64,000 bases of DNA. Origin: Bombus terrestris. Lineage: Eukaryota > Arthropoda > Insecta > Hymenoptera > Apidae. The notes beneath the pieces are model-generated. The model worked only from the letters and a program-made list of their open reading frames with translations. It was not told the DNA's origin and searched no databases. This document shows, piece after piece, positions 11,201-21,700 of this stretch. Position 1 is the first letter of the stretch; every line of letters starts with the position of its first letter. The position numbers and the translations under genes are program-made. The stretch spans positions 310,001 through 374,000 of the forward strand of contig NW_025963553.1 in the NCBI RefSeq assembly GCF_910591885.1, read 5' to 3'.

Positions 11201-12286
11201 TCCGTTATCAACCATGTGCATCAGTCGATTATGCACTTGGGTTGGGATAAGACGCTCGAGAAGCTGTACGAGTATTACTGGTTCGAAGGAATGGCGAAGT
11301 ACGTTCGCAAATTCGTAGAGAACTGTCATGCCTGTAGAGTTTCGAAGGCAAGCTCGGGTAAGATCCAGGCCGAGCTACATCCTATACCTAAGACCAGCAT
11401 ACCTTGGCATACGGTCCACATGGACATAACGGGCAAGCTAAGCGGTAAAAAGGATTCCAAGGAATATGTCATTGTTTTGGTCGATGCTTTCACGAAGTTT
11501 GTACACTTACATCATACCCGTAAGATAAACTCCTTTAACACCATCGAAGCTCTCAAGTCCGCTATATTTTTATTCGGCAGTCCCTGCCGGATAATAGCAG
11601 ATCAGGGTAGATGTTTTACGGGCAAGGAATTTCAGGAGTTCTGTGAAAACAAACAAATTAAAGTCCACTTGATAGCGACCGGTGCTAGTAGAGCCAACGG
11701 GCAGGTAGAGCGTGTTATGAGTACGTTGAAAAATATGTTCACGGTAGTAGAGACGACCGGTCGATCATGGCAAGACGCGATTGGGGAGATACAATTGGCC
11801 CTGAATTGCACCACCAACCGCGTGACTAAAGCGAGCCCACTGGAACTACTAATCGGTAGGACAGCAAGACCGTACGACTTGTTACTACCTGATAGCGTTG
11901 AAGAAAGAGAAATAGATATCTCCGATGTAAGACAACAGGCGACAAAAAATATAGCAAGTAGCGCCAAACACGACAAAGAAAGATTCGATAACACCAAAGC
12001 TAAAATGGTTAGGTTTAATGTCGGTGATTTCGTATTGCGCAAAATCGAGGAAAGAAACCAAACCAAGCTAGAGCCAAAATTCAAGGGTCCATTCGTAATA
12101 GCAGAGATTTTGGAAGGGGATAGATATACTTTAAAGACATTAGATGGCAAACGATCGTATAAATACAGTCATGACAGATTAAGAAAAATGCCGAATAGTT
12201 GCGTTCCTGCTGAGTTGGACGTCTGTAGTGATGACAATGGCAGTGACAATGACGATATGACTACACCGATCTCAGAGGATCATTAA
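8210..12286 (+). CDS. Gag-Pol polyprotein, 1358 residues (copy 1)
   Basis: One uninterrupted ORF fuses Gag and Pol with no frameshift or stop between them. In order: a Gag region, two CCHC zinc knuckles starting at Cys244 and Cys284, an aspartic protease with Asp-Ser-Gly-Ala at Asp337, reverse transcriptase with Tyr-Leu-Asp-Asp at 648-651, and RNase H with His-Thr-Asp-Ala-Ser at Asp797. The integrase follows, with an HHCC finger (Cys1039, Cys1042) and a catalytic triad Asp1072, Asp1131, Glu1167 (35 residues between the last two). The C-terminus is basic, then acidic, without an obvious chromodomain. The first 21 codons lie inside the LTR. Met30 at 8297, just past the primer site, is an alternative start. 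All key residues are present and copy 2 is identical, so the element may still be active. Confidence 0.95.
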   Translation: MANSNEDTPNTPTHNPDVHPTSEVGFGTVMTVNGMRAILRGLVEELNLKPSAEPTKTVLPDFNPDIPGADPVAWCTTAGLIMKDHPLQDRSLATALSSALKGSAANWFSQGVFDEGLTWPAFTELFTTRFGGKDTATSTLMKILNEQPQKGENTAAFAARVRSLIEMKWQHITLPELFNAIAFYRVKSVDRRIERVALEKDIKTKDQFLNEIRVFAHEKRPATSNTPSSPETKRHKLSDPRNKCLYCGAFGHEVAECRKKVRTEKRKIRRPEGGRQATSSKPVCFKCQAEGHIASGCPLRKERGDSNGQERRVEFCVVEAPTGKLSLQGESFPFCFDSGAECSLIKESVAPKFPGIRTADVVVMRGIGNTCVKSTSQILSTVCINGFALEITFHVLPDSHLKYDIMIGREILSQGFDVHITRDSLNICKTKIVNACNRTVENEIDLGEVDTEVLGNDKGRLISILERFKNSFITGFPRTRVTTGQLEIRLIDPNVTVQRSPYRLSEEERKTVRERISELIKANIIRPSKSPFASPMLLVKKKDGSDRLCVDFRALNKNTVADRYPLPLIADQIARLQNAKYFISLDMASGFHQIPIHPNSTEYTAFVTPDGQYEYVTMPFGLKNAPSVFQRAIFNALGDLAYSYVVVYLDDVLVIADSIDQALERLNTVLDTLVKAGFSFNFAKCSFLKTTVLYLGYIIHNGEVRPNPGKIHALSSLPAPTTVTQLRQFIGLASYFRRFVPKFSQMMKPLYALTSGSKNITWSDRHEKIRQQVVSVLTDAPVLMIFDPNYPIELHTDASSEGYGAILMHKVEGKNRVIEYYSKRTTPAESRYHSYELETLAVVNAIKHFRHYLHGREFLVVTDCNSLKASSNKAHLNDRVHRWWAYLQTFTFDIMYREGKRMSHVDFFSRNPVDLGHRKIDKIVEKEINLAEISEDWLLAEQRRDPQIIETTRKLRNDELAEDIANTYELRSGILYRKVQRRGRTLCLPIVPRGFRWSVINHVHQSIMHLGWDKTLEKLYEYYWFEGMAKYVRKFVENCHACRVSKASSGKIQAELHPIPKTSIPWHTVHMDITGKLSGKKDSKEYVIVLVDAFTKFVHLHHTRKINSFNTIEALKSAIFLFGSPCRIIADQGRCFTGKEFQEFCENKQIKVHLIATGASRANGQVERVMSTLKNMFTVVETTGRSWQDAIGEIQLALNCTTNRVTKASPLELLIGRTARPYDLLLPDSVEEREIDISDVRQQATKNIASSAKHDKERFDNTKAKMVRFNVGDFVLRKIEERNQTKLEPKFKGPFVIAEILEGDRYTLKTLDGKRSYKYSHDRLRKMPNSCVPAELDVCSDDNGSDNDDMTTPISEDH
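8273..8288 (+). promoter_or_regulatory. Primer-binding site, tRNA-Leu-like, copy 1
   Basis: The 16 bases right after the 5' LTR, TCAGAAGTGGGATTCG, match the reverse complement of the T-arm and acceptor end of a eukaryotic tRNA-Leu as I remember it. The match starts about five bases inside the tRNA 3' end, with no TGG complementary to the CCA tail. I recall that Mdg3-type elements use tRNA-Leu in a shifted position, but could not check this. The site also lies inside the Gag reading frame, where it encodes Ser-Glu-Val-Gly-Phe. Confidence 0.55.
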
Positions 12287-12318
12287 CACTATGACTATGA
12301 CATGTAACATAGTGTTTC

Positions 12319-12658
12319 CACACACAAGCCTAGTGTTACCATACACTAGCACACAAGCCTAGTGTTACCATACACTAGCACACAAGCCTAGTGTTACCAT
12401 ACACTAGCACACCAGCCTAGTGCGACCACACACTAGCATTCGATATTTCCACACAAGCCTAGTGCGACCACACACTAGCATTCGATATTTCCACATAAGC
12501 CTAGTGTGACCACACACTAGCATTCAGTGTCTCCATACACGCCTATTACATCAATGCACTCGTGTTCAGTGTCTCCATACACTGCACTCGCATTCAGTGT
12601 CTTCATACACACCTATTACGTCAATGCACCCGCACTCAGTGTCTCCACACACGCCCAG
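12319..12658 (+). repeat. Tandem 29-bp hairpin repeats between pol and 3' LTR, copy 1
   Basis: A 29-base unit containing CTAGTGT, a six-base spacer and ACACTAG is repeated several times, exact at first, then with variants (GCGACC, GTGACC) and a more diverged part built on CAGTGTCTCCATACAC. Each early unit can fold into a 7-bp stem. It occupies the place where env-bearing relatives keep a third ORF. One unit differs between the large copies (C at 12413 here, A in copy 2). Role unknown; packaging, RNA stability or a simple expansion are possible. Confidence 0.85.
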
Positions 12659-13020
12659 TGCGGTAATATGATCCAACAAACTGAGACTCGTCCGTGTACG
12701 AAATCGAAAATGATCTGTCATGTCATTACGGTCTGACTGGTAACTCACAAAATGCAACTGGCGCTTTGAATACCAATCATAATGCTACTGACTTTTGTGT
12801 TTTTTTTCTTCCCTACTTTATCATTGAACGTCCGATCGAAATTTCTGTTGTTAACCTGGGCCCTTGACCTATTTGGACAGTTAGTTAAGCCATAAAGAAA
12901 CTAGTACAATATAATTTAGCTAAACTATAAAGGAACAAAATACTAGTTATATCAAGTTTAACATTAGGAAAACTCAATATTTTAGATCCACCCGAGGACG
13001 TGTGATAGTCAGAATGGCCG

Positions 13021-14023
13021 TGTCGGAGATGAAAGAACACCGGAGCCTCCCCTTTGGAGCGGTGGGAGGACCCCTTTAGCGCTGTAACCCAGATTTCATC
13101 ATAGCCGCACTAAGAAACTGTTGTAATTCGATCCGACTGTACTTATTCGAAATTTATGATAGTGAGCTCGGGCTCGAGGTGACAACCGGTCGCCGAACGT
13201 AGTCGCGGTCAAGGGATGAACGTTTTGTCTAACAAAGGCATGAAGTAATTCTATAGCTCTCCTTAAAAGAAATACTTGGGACGGGGCACGACGGTAAACA
13301 TTTCAACGATTTCTGTCCCGTGGCTCGCCACACGCAGACTTTGTCCTTCGGGTAAGACGATTGCCAGATGCCAACGCATCTTCACAGTATATGTTTAGCT
13401 GGGCGAGGACCCGCTACGAATATTAAATTTCAATTACACAAAGTCTCTCAAATAGACAAATGGCACGTGCCCCAACTACGGGAAGATAAGAGAAATCTAT
13501 CCTTCCACGAACGACGCTTCTCGCTAGCAACTTTCCCCAAGGACAGCTAATATCTTTCTCTAACCACCAACATGGAAATTGACCAATTAACAGCAACGTC
13601 AATTTCCCTCACCCTTCGAGCGAAGACTTCTCTCCGCGAATCCGATGATCTCGTGCCCTTAGGCACACCCATCATAGTTTTCTTCGACAGCATCACCGCG
13701 ACGGAGAGACTCTCTCTAGTGCGATCTCATCAGTAATCGACCTGTCTTTCGTATACGAAATAATTGCCCCGTGCTCTAACATATAGTGTAACTTAGACGC
13801 AAACGAAGGGTAAAGTCCAGTATCCGTTGACCGCGGAAACGTTGCCGGAGCCGAGACCATTGTCATAGTACCGCGAATATCGAAACCTTGCGATTATCTG
13901 TCGACGCTGCAAATCTCTCTAATTTGTGTCAATAAACTCAACCATTGTTACACCGCACCTATGACTAATTCCAACGAAGATACACCGAACACCCCCACCC
14001 ACAATCCTGACGTGCATCCGACA
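13021..14023 (+). repeat. 3' LTR, copy 1 (1003 bp)
   Basis: From TGTCGG to CCGACA, followed by TATATATA. Matches the 5' LTR of copy 2 except for one base in the codon after the ATG (ACT here, GCT there). The region just before it, GAATGGCCG, is not a polypurine tract. Such near-identity of LTR pairs marks a recent insertion. Confidence 0.93.
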
Positions 14024-14519
14024 TATATATAAACATTAATTTGAAGTTACAAGCTTAGAGAAATTGGTCGATTAATATTTATAGATCGGCTGTCTTGATG
14101 AAAGGCTTAAAGAAAGCAAAAACATAACAATGTCGCAAATATAATTTATAGTTTAACTTCTTTCTTGTATCTGTCTGCCTTTCACGATGTTTTACCAATT
14201 ACAATAAGTAATTTCGACTTCTTTGCGCTCCGTTTTAACGCATTCGAGACCGAAAGAAATTCATATCAATCAGTAGGCATAATATATATAACTGTACATA
14301 ATACATTATAGTATAACATAGTATATAATTTTATATTTTAAAAACATGAGGCATAAAATTTAATCGATTGTCATCGATTTAAAATTAAAATATGAAAAGG
14401 ATATTCCAGAGAGAGAAAAGCACAGTATCATTCTAACAAAACATTCAGATCGTACTGACACCCAGGAATCGTATTACAATAAAATCTCGGTCTCGAATGA
14501 ATTAACACGAACGATTAAC

Positions 14520-14927
14520 ATGAAACACACTTGCGGCTTAAACACCTTCGATATCGAGGAAATTCAAACTTTACAAATAAAAGCAGCCTGTTCCTCTTTC
14601 CACCACAGACTCTCATACCATATCCGCTCTTATCCAGGCTTTTACTTGAAATCTCTGTCTATTTACAATTTAAATTTACCCGGACCACTCGTTGAATCGG
14701 CAGCCCTTTATAAATATATAATGAGCCCAGAACATATACCTGTGCCCCTAGCTGGTATCAGCTCTAGTAACGTTCATACCGGAACTTTCATACGACGCCA
14801 ATTTGTCACGCGTGAACATCGATTCTTTCAGGGGTCACGGCTTTATGGGATTATATCCTTTAATGTAATTAAAGTGATACTAATGATACAGAATTTTTTA
14901 CAAATGTTTAATATGTCCATAAAATAG
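14520..14927 (+). CDS. Unidentified ORF, 135 codons (copy 1)
   Basis: Opens with ATG, ends with TAG. The first two thirds are less AT-biased than the flanks and encode a mixed, not low-complexity protein with four cysteines; the last 25 residues are hydrophobic and Ile/Phe/Met-rich. I recognise no domain. No splice signals or poly(A) signal at a telling distance. It may be a chance ORF or a relic of an element. Confidence 0.15.
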   Translation: MKHTCGLNTFDIEEIQTLQIKAACSSFHHRLSYHIRSYPGFYLKSLSIYNLNLPGPLVESAALYKYIMSPEHIPVPLAGISSSNVHTGTFIRRQFVTREHRFFQGSRLYGIISFNVIKVILMIQNFLQMFNMSIK

Positions 14928-17579
14928 GAAGTTTCGTGCTCTCTTATTTTATATTAATTATAAATTAATAAGTTTTACATTTGTTATCTATAGATTTAAT
15001 AAATTATTAAAATTCCATGAAGACATATTCTGGAACACATTAGAAGATTTTGCTGTAATTTACAACGGATGCTCCGAGTACGAACAGGCAGTAAACGAAC
15101 AAATAGAAATTCAGGCTATTGTGGTAGTATAGCTCACGTGGGATTTTAAGCTCGAATTGGACTTAAACGTTACGATCGTCGTGAATAATTACGATATATA
15201 CCCTGTACGACGAGCAGAGAATCTTAAATTATTAACGGCAATTCCTTTGTGCAAAGTGCAATTTTATTAACGGCCTGTAACGAATGAACGGCTCGTTTTG
15301 AATAAAGTTTACATTTAGAAAGTAAACACAGAAACACATTTTAAGAAACTAAGATATCGAGTTCTACTTGTAAACATCAAGTGCTCTTCGTTTGAGAAGA
15401 TTACGAGTCTCTTCTTCGATAACGACATTAATTAAGAAGTTTCGATACCGTTTATGACATTAAGATCTCATTAGTAAAGTTATATCATTAAAATCCTACT
15501 GTTCCTAGAGAATATATATAGTTAAAACTTCCAGAGGATCAACAGGTAAAGAAATTGTTGATAAAAGCATTGTTAGTGACAACTGACTGTAATCGATATC
15601 TGCTGGGTGAAGTTGTGTGTTCTGAGAATCTGTGTTAATGCAAGGATTCTGTTACAAATCATCGACTAAAGAGCCACCGGGCACGTCCGACCGATCGATC
15701 GATACCACGAACCTTGAATGAATTAACGCTCAAGGTGGAACGGATTTAATAGATCGAGTGTTAGTGTAATTTGACACTTTGTATACACTTGCTTTATGCA
15801 AACAAAGTTTGTTGATGTTCTGAACTCGATGGTTATAAGATCTTATTGAAACTCCAGTATTTCACCCGCACGGTACGACACTTTGTTGATGATTGTCCTT
15901 GTATGTTGTTGATACTCCCCATCAGCCGTTAAATTTTGTTCGTCTATCGTACTTTTCTAGTCAGAGGTTTTCCCTGATGTTTTTCCCTACTGTCTAAGTC
16001 ATCAGGTTTGCAGCTCGGGGAGGACAGATAATTCGGAATTTCCCAAAGGAAGGAGAGGTGTCGTCCGAGCCATAAAGGGACGGTCACTCAAAATACCGAA
16101 TAGATTCATTTAAATAATTATGAGAAACAAGTAAGTTTTGTAACCACAAGTTTTCAAATGTTATAGTTTGAATCTGTTCTTATAATTTTAAAAAGACCTT
16201 ACAGCCAGGATCTCTAAAGAATTCGATGAAAATTCTCATGAGACATCGATTGAAACAATTAAACGCAACAGAGAATGGGTATAATCATATAATTCCTCCC
16301 CATTTCAAAATTCATTCATATACATCGATGTTTGTTTTCATATTTGTTTTATGTGTGAATAATACGTATTTATTGGCATCAAAATATTTTCCGTTTCAAT
16401 TCCTGGTCATTTTAGATCGAAACTTCCAAATATCGTTGATTAAAAATTTTTTAATTTTTAAAATGAAAGGCACTAATTATAGGACAAAAAGTTGTTTCAA
16501 TTATTTGAACATTCTGCTTCATTCCTACAATAACATATTTTATTTTAAATGAAAACAAGAAACAATACTATTGTGTATAAGTTTAACGGAGTGACACAGA
16601 TGATTTGTAGCTAACACTGTAGCTAACATAGTTTCTGCAATATACCCTCTAATCGAGTAGAAACAAGGGGATTTTAGAAATTTCTATTAACCGACAGTAT
16701 TGTCAACAAGTTTTAACAATGACTGAAGGTTGCAAAATTAAATATAAAATGATTTATTAATAGCATATGCGGTGTTAAATTTGTAAATAAGCAGTTTATC
16801 TTTTAAGAATAACAAAGACAGCAGAAAATAAAGATAATATTCTAATTATATTGCAAACTAACGAATAATGTAAAGAATTTATTTTTGTTATCTATATCAC
16901 AGATTTTAGGTAAAATATTAATTTACTTATTACTAGGAGATTGAATTTGAAATATAATTAGAATTTATAAGGGACACCTTTAAACCAGCAGATATTTGGT
17001 AGCAGTTCTCTAGCCTTTGTACAATATAACACAGTTCGGTTTAATTGAGTTTAATCCCTTTGACCAGCCAGTTTCCAATTTCATTAATGGCATAATCTCC
17101 TGACAATTTCATACCCTTCAAAAGAAACACGATTTTCTATTATTGTTTTACAATCGCGGAATATGATCAGTGTTTCAATTAAGCTCCACTGTTCTAATTT
17201 CCCGTCTACGCACGATGTGGGTACACCGTTTTTTTGTTGTTTTTAGATACAAGTGACGAGAAATTATGAAATGATATTTTAAATTTAAACTGATTTCATT
17301 CATTGATTTATTGTAGCGACAATGGTAACTTGTTTAAATAAAGATTTTATAAATAAAATATTTAAGGTCTAAAATAATAAATTGACACATGTGAAAACAT
17401 TAAAGCTGTTATCCTTATTCATGGTCTTGTTGCAACGTGTTTAACGAGCGTAACGTAGGCGTGAAAACGAAAACGTTGAGACTCTTGTGGCGTAAAAAGA
17501 CTGAATTCCTCATAAAAATACAAGAAACGAATACAAGAAACGTGCACATAGTTTATTCTCGATCTTGGATACATAAAAC

Positions 17580-17660
17580 CAAAAAAAAAAAAAAAAAAAA
17601 AAGAAAGAAAGAAAAAAAAAGAAAAGAAAAGAAAAAAGAATAAAGAAAAAGAAAAAGGAA
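17580..17660 (+). repeat. A-rich simple repeat, copy 1
   Basis: A-run passing into GAAAA and AAAG units, about 80 bases. It produces a Lys-rich shadow ORF. It could be the tail of an old retroposon, but I see no recognisable body upstream. Same tract in copy 2 near 58165-58245. Confidence 0.7.
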
Positions 17661-19224
17661 CAAAAATTTTTATTGGTTATTTAACGAAACTCATTGTATC
17701 ATTTTTACTACTCTATATAAAACGTAGAATCATATACTGACGAATGTTATTTCGAATTTCTAACTTTAGAACGATAATTACATATTTGTAATTACCAATA
17801 AGTGGTAGTAGCATTAAAAATATGGAATATTCAACGAGATGAAATATAGGTAAGGTATTTAAAAGAAAAAAGATTGAAACGTTCGATGTAAAACGATGAA
17901 ATTAAATGATTGGATTTGAAAACTTGATTCGGTTTAACAAGTCGATGAAAAAAGTATTCATCGTATGAAAAAAGAATTCATGTTCCTGTCGATATATCAA
18001 CGACGTGCGCCGTTACTTCCGACTGCTCTGCAATTCAAATGCAGTACTCGAATATACATGGCGAAAGAAATGGAAATTGAGCAATTTAAGGGAACGAATT
18101 ACTCTCGCGTCCGCGTAACTTCAAAATGTTTCACGTGTCCGTATTTGCGAAACGAAATTCGTCGTTGTCCAATTAACACGCTTGCAGATGCTACATTCAC
18201 TTTGTTGCATATAGGGCTTAAATATATGAACAAATAGAACGGAGCAACTGTCATTAGCGTAATTTTAACGCGTTAAAATAAATTAATACATAATTTCGTC
18301 ATTTACGTTTATTACGTTGGTCTACGTTTTTTCATCTACGTCATCTACGGCACCTACGCGAATCTTATTAATTACGTTTTTGGCAGTGTTTGTTGCTATA
18401 AATGAAACTTAATAGTTGTTGAAACCGCTCGAAAGTCGTGTTCCTAAATCATTCCCTCGTCTCGTATCGTGTTCATCAAATGGAAAAGGAGATTGTGTTT
18501 TAATGAAATCGCTTATTACTATCAATCTTGCTGTGTCACTCGCATAGGAGATGAAAGTGAGGAAGGAGAAAAAAATTAAGGTAAGGTCATCAATGAGCAA
18601 AATGTTTAATGTAATTAAAATTGTAATTAAAATTGAGTCCGCTGCTAAATATATTCGATCAAATAGGTATGTTCAATAAACATTCGATCTCGTTCCCTGA
18701 AAGCTGTTCCTCGATATCTGGTTGGATACTTTGCGCACGGAAATACAGAGTGTCAACAGTAACAAACCCTCTATGTAGTGTTTTTGCTTTGCCCTTTTGA
18801 ACAGGTAGATAACATTTTGCTTCGAAAAACGGATATATATTCCACGGATATGCACATACAGAGTATGTGTATAGATATACACATTGATATACACCTTTGT
18901 ACAAAGTGTCAAAAAAGTATTTATCGCGGTTTTTTTTTCAAGCCATTCTACACCTTCGATTTGATGAAAATTGGTTAAATAAGTGTAGCGCAAAATTGAT
19001 CTTGACCACAATTTTCAGTGTCAAATTGTTTTTCTATTGCATCATATAGTGCTCATTAGAAAGGAGAGTTGCGTTCTTTTAGAAAAAATGTTTGAAATTT
19101 CATTAATACTTAGACTGATTAGATTTTATTCATATTTTAAGGTCAAATATGGAATACAATAACATCAATACTAATATCTACTTTTTTGTGCGAACTACTT
19201 TATATTTCAATCTTCCTTGATATG

Positions 19225-19632
19225 CAGTGACAAGCAAAAGTGTAAACACAGCCCGTTAATTTTACGTAAAAAGCGAATGTCGAAGGTATAATGAGAAAAG
19301 AGCATTGTTATTTGAAGAGCATTCCACAAAATAATTTACCTAAATAGTAGTTAATTCTATTGGATATAATAAACGTGAAGTAGTACTAGTGGACGAAATA
19401 CTATGTTGAAACCTTGATTCGACGAGTATAATTAATGTGCAAAACTGTAAACATGGTTTGAGATGTCCATTTTTGTAAAATGTTTTGTACATTATTAATG
19501 TTAATGAAAATTAACTATTACATTTCGTTAATAATAACTTGTAGTTATTGTAGTACTGTTACCTAATCTTTACCGATCACTTGAAAAATTAGTCTTTTAC
19601 ATTTATGTGTTTACTTTTTTCGCTCGTCACTG
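19225..19632. mobile_element. Tc1-type non-autonomous element (MITE), copy 1
   Basis: A 408-bp segment bounded by imperfect inverted ends of about 25 bases. The left end begins CAGTGACAAGC and the right end, read inwards, begins CAGTGACGAGC; both continue into AAAG/AAAA and TAAACA. These are the ends of Tc1-family DNA transposons. TA follows the right end; the left flank reads TG, probably a mutated TA. The interior has no transposase ORF, so it depends on another element or is dead. Confidence 0.7.
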
Positions 19633-19644
19633 TACATGTTTAAG

Positions 19645-19947
19645 TCAGATATGAAATATCTGGCGTATTCCAGCGGCTTTCATTAAATCTAAGATGTTGA
19701 TATCTTTAATATTGAGAATGTTGTTAGTAAAGTAACTATTTCTATCCAAAAACAAGATATCTTGCAGACAACGTGAATTTTCGTTCCAATTTTCTTAACT
19801 TACAAGTATAAAATTTTCATCGCAATCTATCCTACAAAGTTCTGGCACACGACGAAGCTGAGAACATAGATCTTCTTCAAATATTATTTTTCTCACTGCT
19901 TCGTGTGGAATTTCTACTCGACGAGATGTTATTAAACGCTCAAAAGC
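19645..19947 (-). pseudogene. Broken reading frame of unknown family, copy 1
   Basis: On the minus strand about 100 codons read through with one internal TAA (19795-19797, codon 51) and end at TGA 19645-19647. The upstream part encodes a charged, non-repetitive sequence including Val-Glu-Ile-Pro-His-Glu-Ala and Val-Pro-Glu-Leu-Cys-Arg; the downstream part includes Asp-Leu-Met-Lys-Ala-Ala-Gly. Just upstream another frame (Met-Phe-Ile-His-Val-Gly) runs into it, as if separated by a frameshift. The composition looks like decayed coding sequence, but I do not recognise the family, and it could be chance. It lies 12 bases from the Tc1-type element and 315 bases after the VWC-like gene. Confidence 0.3.
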
Positions 19948-20250
19948 TTATTATTAAACGATAACATACTTTTTCCTACATGAATGAACATGAAAGACGT
20001 CGAGTGAGGAAATAGAACAATTGTGGATGGTTGGAAACTATTATGCTGCGGTCTACCATTCGTTTTTGCCTATATATACCACGGAACAAAGGATTCTTTT
20101 ACACTACTTTACTTTTACACTACTTTCTTTACACTACGTTTTACTACTTCGTTAACACACTACATACATACACTACTTCTTTTCCCGATGGCTGAAACTA
20201 ATCGTTGATGTTTATAAGCTACGAATTTTGTCCACAGCGCCATCGGAATC

Positions 20251-20256
20251 TTTATT
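20251..20256 (-). terminator. Poly(A) signal of the VWC-like gene
   Basis: AATAAA on the minus strand, seven bases after the TAA stop at 20263-20265. It would give a very short 3' UTR. The same hexamer is in copy 2 at 60836-60841. Confidence 0.55.
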
Positions 20257-20262
20257 GAGAAA

Positions 20263-21669
20263 TTAAAATACTACAATTACTATCACTAAACTCAGCATCC
20301 ATAATACACTATGTTTTTCAAGTTTAGATGAACGATTCACAATAACCACATCAGATCCAAACCAATAGCCTGTGTCAACCTCATCCACGCACTGGAACTC
20401 GCAACATCGGCGTCCAATGCGGAATTTCTTGCAGCTCTGTAATAAAAAGAAATCGATTAATTGTACGGATCAATCGTCACTAGACTACTCGAAAATCCAG
20501 GTCATTCAAAGAATGAAAGAAAAAAGAATTGCTCCAATTCAACCATTGCCTTTGCAAAACTAGTATTTGAGAACCATTGGTCAAATATATTATAACACTA
20601 AACGTACATTTCGGGAAGAATAATTTGTGCTATGAAACAAAATTTCATCAGCAGTTTCAACTTAAATATAGATCCGACGATTATTTACGAACAAATAGTA
20701 TAAATCTTTTAGCAATATGAAATTCGCAATATTTATTCAAATATTTATATTTATAGTACGCCATTAGCAAAGAAGACATGTTTGCGTGCGTTATCGATTT
20801 TACGCTTTTGCCACGCAAACATGGAAATTGCGATTCAAAATTGAATTTGCAATGGAAACGGTTGACGTTACGACATCAATAACATATTTCAAAAACATTG
20901 ATGATATCATACGGAATCAGAGAGATTCTATGAGAAGTTAAACGCATAATCATCCTATTGTAAATAACAGGAACAGAAAGTACACAAGGAATAATACAGA
21001 ATCATCCTATCATCCTATCCTATTATACAGGATTGCTTTGATTCGAGCTCAAACATAGGCAAATCTGAAAGAATTTTTCACAGAATTTCCTTCCCCTTTG
21101 AATTGGCTTTTATACAGAACGACTTTAATCTTTTCAAGGAAATACCTATAGAGTGTGACGATCTATGATTTTAAATAGAGAGGTATATCTGAAAAGAGGT
21201 GGATGTAAAACGTAGCATATAAAACGTAGATCAAATCTTTATTCAAGGATTTTTTCTCTTCGCAGAGAATCAGGTTTTCAAGAACGATCGAATATGTATG
21301 TACTCGATTTACACGTGAAGTTGTCATTAAAAATATTGTTGCGTTTAAAAAGATAAATATTGATTTAAATTTAACGAAATTGTTAGTCCAATTGTTTTAA
21401 GCTTAAAGATATGTAGGTGTCACATTTATATATTGAAAATCTGGGAGCGGCATTAATTAACAAATCTAGTCACGCGCACACGTACTTTAAAACCATGCTT
21501 GAAAATCGATATTCCCTGAAACAATGCATCGTTCTGCGCTTCCAATTTATTTTCGCACGAAGAATCAGTCCATTCATCGTTGCCGTCACCATCGCTACTG
21601 TAATCTATATTACTCGAATAAATTCTATATCTTGATTGGAAAATCGCATATTTTAACGAACTTTCTGTG

Positions 21670-21700
<31 letters not shown>

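Larger units (their letters stand above)
7272..14023 (+). mobile_element. Complete Ty3/gypsy LTR retrotransposon, copy 1
   Basis: 6752-bp element with two roughly 1-kb LTRs, each starting TGTCGGA and ending TCCGACA, a perfect 7-bp terminal inversion with the standard TG...CA ends. It sits in a run of alternating T and A, and TATA flanks both sides, so a 4-6 bp target duplication is likely but its length is ambiguous. Inside is one intact Gag-Pol ORF and no env-like ORF. The RNase H region (Arg-Tyr-His-Ser-Tyr-Glu-Leu-Glu) and the tRNA-Leu-like primer site resemble the Mdg3 group as I remember it. The same element at the same site is in copy 2, so insertion came before the duplication. No clear polypurine tract abuts the 3' LTR. 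Confidence 0.95.
14024..19224. other. Gene-poor AT-rich DNA, copy 1
   Basis: No exon series or transposon ends recognised. It holds an unidentified 135-codon ORF (14520-14927), a G+C-richer stretch near 15960-16090, an ORF of 108 codons at 16226-16552 that looks like chance, and an A/G-rich tract near 17580-17660. All of it is repeated in copy 2 with a single base difference noticed (15757). Confidence 0.5.

Noticed and set aside
12287..13020. Possible env gene between pol and the 3' LTR
   Set aside because: All ORFs there are below 70 codons and derive from the tandem hairpin repeats; no signal peptide or membrane segment.
16226..16552. 108-codon ORF with Phe/Ile/Leu/Asn bias
   Set aside because: Composition follows the AT content; no motif, no splice or regulatory context.
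17437..17643. Lys-rich ORF
   Set aside because: Its second half is only the translation of an A/G simple repeat.
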